Assembly (NCBI GenBank): GCA_023450745.1
Contig: JAEXGR010000024.1
Location: 1 to 17,554 of the forward strand
Reading direction: 5' to 3'
DNA from: Synergistota bacterium
Lineage (GTDB): Bacteria; Synergistota; Synergistia; Synergistales; Synergistaceae
DNA: 17,554 nucleotides
Shown: in pieces, positions 14,990-17,554 of the stretch
Layout: every line of letters starts with the position of its first letter
Numbering within the stretch: position 1 is the first letter of the stretch
Notes under the pieces: model-generated
The model's input: only the letters and a program-made list of their open reading frames with translations
Database searches by the model: none
Told to the model about the DNA's origin: nothing
Translations under genes and position numbers: made by a program

Positions 14990-16960
14990 ATGATCGAGAT
15001 AAAAGATTTGAAGGTAAATTTCGGCGAGCAGGAGGTCTTGCGCGGCATCGACTGGTTCATCACGCCCAAGAGCCGTATCGGCCTCGTCGGCGACAACGGC
15101 GCGGGCAAGACGACGCTGCTGCGCGTCCTCGCGGGGGTTGCCGATTACGAAGGCTCCATTACGATGCCGAAGGGGCACAGCGTCGGCTACCTGCCGCAGG
15201 ATCTCGTGGAGATCAAGGAAGTTCCCCTCATAGAATATCTTGAAGACCGCGCCGGACTTACGCGGATCTCGCGCGAGCTCGCCGAGTGCGAGCAGCGGAT
15301 GTCGGCGCTCGCGGAGGACGACCCGGCGCTGCGCGGGCTGCTCTCCGAACATGAGCGGCTGCAGCGCCTCTTTGAATCTAAGGGCGGCTTTGGCTTCGAC
15401 ATCGAGGCCAAACAGGTGCTCAAAGGGCTCGGCTTCGCGCCGGAGCGGGACGCGGAGCGTCTCACCGCTGAATTCTCGGGGGGCTGGAAGATGCGTATCG
15501 CCTTAGCCGCCCTGCTTCTCTCGCACTCAGACATTATGCTGCTTGACGAACCGACGAACCACCTCGACACCGAGAGCATGGAATGGCTCGAATCCTGGCT
15601 GCGCGACTACCGCGGCACCATCATCGCCGTCTCCCACGACCGCCGTTTCCTCGACAACATGGTCACCTCGGTGGCGGAGCTCGCGAACGGCGAGATAAAC
15701 CTCTACTCCTGCGGCTACGAAAAATTCCTCACGGAGCGCGGGGAGCGCCGCGCGCGCCTCGAAGCCGAGTGGGAGCAGCAGCGGGAGAAGATCGACGAGA
15801 TACAGCGCTTCGTCGAACGTTTCCGCTACAAGGCGACAAAGGCGCGCCAGGTCCAGAGCCGTATCAAGCAGCTGGAAAAAATGGAGATAACGGAGCTGGA
15901 GGGCCCCTCAAAGAGCGTGAACTTTCAATTTTCGGAGAGCCCGCGCAGCGGCCGCGAGGTGATAAGGGCCTCGGGGCTTGCGAAGAGCTATGGAGACCAT
16001 ACCGTATTCCGGGATGTGGATCTCGTGATCGAGCGCGGGGAGCGCGTCGCGCTAGTCGGCGTCAACGGCGCGGGCAAATCGACGCTGATGCGCCTGCTGA
16101 ACCAGAGCGAGGAGCCCACAGCCGGTACGGCGGAGCTTGGCTTAAACGTCAAAAAGGCCTACTTCTCGCAGGAGAGCGCCCAGAACCTCGACTACAGCCG
16201 CACGATCTGGCAGGAGGTCAACAACACCGGCTCAAAGCTGCTCGAAGGGGCGAAGCGCAACCTGCTCGGAGCCTTCCTCTTCTCGGGCGATGAAATATAC
16301 AAGCCGGTCTCCGTCCTCTCGGGCGGTGAAAAATCGCGTCTGGGGCTGCTTAAAATGCTGCTCTCCGAATCCAACCTGCTGATCCTTGACGAGCCGACGA
16401 ACCATCTCGACTACGGGACGAAGGAGCTCTTCCAAAAGGCGCTGCTCCAGTATGGCGGCACTATCCTGATCGTCTCCCACGACCGCGCCTTCCTCGACGA
16501 CCTCGTGAGCCGTGTCGTTGAAATACGCGACGGGAAGCTCTACGACTACCCCGGCAACTATTCGTGGTTTATCGAGAAAAGAGCCGGGCGCGAAGCGCCG
16601 GCTCCCGCGGCGAAGGCCGACCCAGCGGAAAAACTTGCCGCCGAACTGCGCGCCAGCGCCGCGGAGAGCCGCCAGGAGGCGAGGACGAAGGAACAGCGGC
16701 GCGCCGAGGCCGAAGAACGCAACCGCCTCTACCGCGCGAAAAAAGATTTTGTTGAACGGCTCGCGGCCTGCGAAAAAGAGATCGCGGATGTTGAGGCGCG
16801 CAAAGAGGAGATCAACGGCCTGCTCTGTTCGCCGGAGGTGCTTGCGGACTCCCAGCGTATCCAAAGTTTGATGATCGAACTCAAAGAAAAGGAAGAGACA
16901 CTAAAAGAGCTCTACGAAGAATGGGAAGAGCTCAGCATAAAGATAGAAGAGATAAAATAG
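14990..16960 (+). CDS. ABC-F family ATPase (Uup/YdiF-like)
   Basis: A 656-residue soluble protein with two ABC ATPase domains and no membrane segments. ABC-F proteins act at the ribosome, in translation rescue or antibiotic resistance. Domain 1: Walker A GDNGAGKT (34-41), signature FSGGWKMR (162-169), Walker B LLDEPTNHLD (184-193). The charged interdomain linker lies around 235-320 (WEQQREKIDEIQRFVERF, then KARQVQSRIKQL). Domain 2: GVNGAGKST (357-365), LSGGEKSR (443-450), LILDEPTNHLD (464-474). A C-terminal extension rich in Glu, Lys and Ala (about 545-656) is a predicted coiled coil, as in Uup/YdiF. The ATG at 14990 lies 13 bases after GGAGG, rather far, but no better start exists. It is followed 26 bp later by the YhcH-like gene. 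Whether it is a housekeeping factor or gives drug resistance cannot be told. Confidence 0.92.
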   Translation: MIEIKDLKVNFGEQEVLRGIDWFITPKSRIGLVGDNGAGKTTLLRVLAGVADYEGSITMPKGHSVGYLPQDLVEIKEVPLIEYLEDRAGLTRISRELAECEQRMSALAEDDPALRGLLSEHERLQRLFESKGGFGFDIEAKQVLKGLGFAPERDAERLTAEFSGGWKMRIALAALLLSHSDIMLLDEPTNHLDTESMEWLESWLRDYRGTIIAVSHDRRFLDNMVTSVAELANGEINLYSCGYEKFLTERGERRARLEAEWEQQREKIDEIQRFVERFRYKATKARQVQSRIKQLEKMEITELEGPSKSVNFQFSESPRSGREVIRASGLAKSYGDHTVFRDVDLVIERGERVALVGVNGAGKSTLMRLLNQSEEPTAGTAELGLNVKKAYFSQESAQNLDYSRTIWQEVNNTGSKLLEGAKRNLLGAFLFSGDEIYKPVSVLSGGEKSRLGLLKMLLSESNLLILDEPTNHLDYGTKELFQKALLQYGGTILIVSHDRAFLDDLVSRVVEIRDGKLYDYPGNYSWFIEKRAGREAPAPAAKADPAEKLAAELRASAAESRQEARTKEQRRAEAEERNRLYRAKKDFVERLAACEKEIADVEARKEEINGLLCSPEVLADSQRIQSLMIELKEKEETLKELYEEWEELSIKIEEIK

Positions 16961-16986
16961 ATTATACGAAAGGTGGAAGACTACAG

Positions 16987-17439
16987 ATGATATATGATTC
17001 AGTGGAGCGCTTCATCACCGAACTGCCGGAATACATGCCGCGCGTGAGCCAGCTGACAGAATTTCTCTCGGCAGCGCGTGAAAAAAGCTTTGAAGAGCTA
17101 AAAGAGATGGACTTCGCGCCCCTTGACCTGCGCTTCGGGGAATATGAGACGAAGCCGCAGGAGGAGATACCCTTCGAGGCCCATAAAAGATACTGGGACC
17201 TCCAGCTTGTCCTCGAAGGGGAGGAGCTGCTTGGCTACGCGCCGCTTGCGGAGCTGACGGAGACCGTTGCCTATGCGGAAAAAGACGACATCGCCTTCTA
17301 CCGCGGAGAGGGACAGAACGTGAAACTCTCGCGTGAAATGGCGGTGCTGCTGGCGCCGTGGGACGGGCACCGTCCGGGGGCGAATGTTGGGGATACGCCC
17401 TGTAAAATAAAAAAGATCGTCGTTAAGCTGCCCTGGTAG
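16987..17439 (+). CDS. YhcH/YjgK/YiaL (NanQ/EbgC-like) cupin-fold protein
   Basis: A 150-residue protein of the YhcH/YjgK/YiaL (DUF386) family. Members include NanQ, a sialic acid anomerase, and EbgC, the beta-galactosidase small subunit. The conserved core is visible: PFEAHKRYWDLQLVLEGEEL (62-81), corresponding to the family's H..Y.D.Q...EG.E, and LLAPWDGHRPG (121-131), whose His belongs to the metal site. Length is normal. The ATG at 16987 has AGGTGGA upstream and gives the family-typical start MIYDSVERF. It lies 26 bp after the ABC-F gene and is probably co-transcribed with it. No sialic acid or other sugar genes are present in the window, so its sugar substrate is open. Confidence 0.9.
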   Translation: MIYDSVERFITELPEYMPRVSQLTEFLSAAREKSFEELKEMDFAPLDLRFGEYETKPQEEIPFEAHKRYWDLQLVLEGEELLGYAPLAELTETVAYAEKDDIAFYRGEGQNVKLSREMAVLLAPWDGHRPGANVGDTPCKIKKIVVKLPW

Positions 17440-17479
17440 GGGCGAAAGCGCCGGCTGCGGGGCGTGTGGGGGACAAGAG

Positions 17480-17554
17480 ATGGACCTGAAAAAATGCAAA
17501 ATACTGCTGGACGCGATAGACTACAGGAACCTCTCGAAGGTGGCCAAAGACTAC
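17480..17554 (+). CDS. LysR-family transcriptional regulator, N-terminal 25 codons (cut by window)
   Basis: The frame MDLKKCKILLDAIDYRNLSK followed by VAKDY runs to the right edge. It matches the start of LysR-type regulators: M.L.....LL..ID.GSL..AA..., the first part of the winged helix-turn-helix. A GGGGGA lies about 6 bases before the ATG at 17480. The gap after the YhcH-like gene (17440-17479) has only a short GGCG/CGCC hairpin without a T tract, so the gene may belong to the same transcript. Effector and targets cannot be inferred from 25 residues. Confidence 0.75.
   Translation, partial: MDLKKCKILLDAIDYRNLSKVAKDY

Noticed and set aside
17441..17456. A GGCG/CGCC hairpin after the YhcH-like gene
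   Set aside because: No T tract follows, so it is not an intrinsic terminator. The stem is too short to matter.

Overview
The window looks like chromosomal DNA from a GC-rich anaerobic bacterium. A type III glutamine synthetase, a Gram-positive-style L10 leader upstream of rplJL, a CsoR/CopA-CopZ copper unit and AzlCD next to a MocR regulator would fit a member of the Synergistota (Cloacibacillus-like) or a relative. This placement is an inference from protein character and gene content; no 16S rRNA or single decisive marker is present. Intergenic regions are AT-rich, and sigma-70-type promoters and Rho-independent terminators are easy to see against the GC-rich genes.

Layout. (1) 1-375: the right end of an IS66-family insertion sequence, cut by the window edge. 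(2) 399-3366, minus strand: a probable three-gene operon of a MocR-type regulator, a nitrilase-superfamily hydrolase and a secreted protein of unknown family. (3) 3464-4494, plus strand: azlCD, a branched-chain amino acid exporter, divergent from mocR across a short repeat-rich AT-rich region. (4) 4615-7520, minus strand: a copper-resistance operon of csoR and a copA whose reading frame continues into a CopZ-like domain. Its promoter carries two CsoR-type palindromes. (5) 7643-8916, plus strand: a self-contained rplJ-rplL transcription unit with a perfect consensus promoter, an L10 autoregulatory leader with attenuator, and a strong terminator. The usual rplKA and rpoBC neighbours are absent. 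(6) 8943-9617, minus strand: a DUF1275/YoaK membrane protein. (7) 9827-10666, plus strand: a TIM-barrel amidohydrolase, convergent with (8) 10770-12263, an aldehyde dehydrogenase; the two share a bidirectional terminator. (9) 12627-14762, minus strand: type III glutamine synthetase. (10) 14990-17554, plus strand: an ABC-F ATPase, a YhcH/NanQ-like sugar protein, and the first 25 codons of a LysR-type regulator.

How the genes work together. The copper block is a closed circuit: CsoR should leave its two operator sites when Cu(I) rises, allowing expression of an exporter that also supplies a chaperone domain. The rplJL leader should match ribosomal stalk protein supply to demand. MocR plus AzlCD, the nitrilase/omega-amidase-like enzyme and glutamine synthetase all touch amino acid and nitrogen handling, but only mocR/azlCD and the mocR operon are physically linked. 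I found no CRISPR array, tRNA, rRNA, prophage or clear defence locus. The most notable signals are the internal start for CopZ within copA, the paired CsoR operators, the isolated rplJL unit, and two perfect inverted repeats between glnN and the ABC-F gene.
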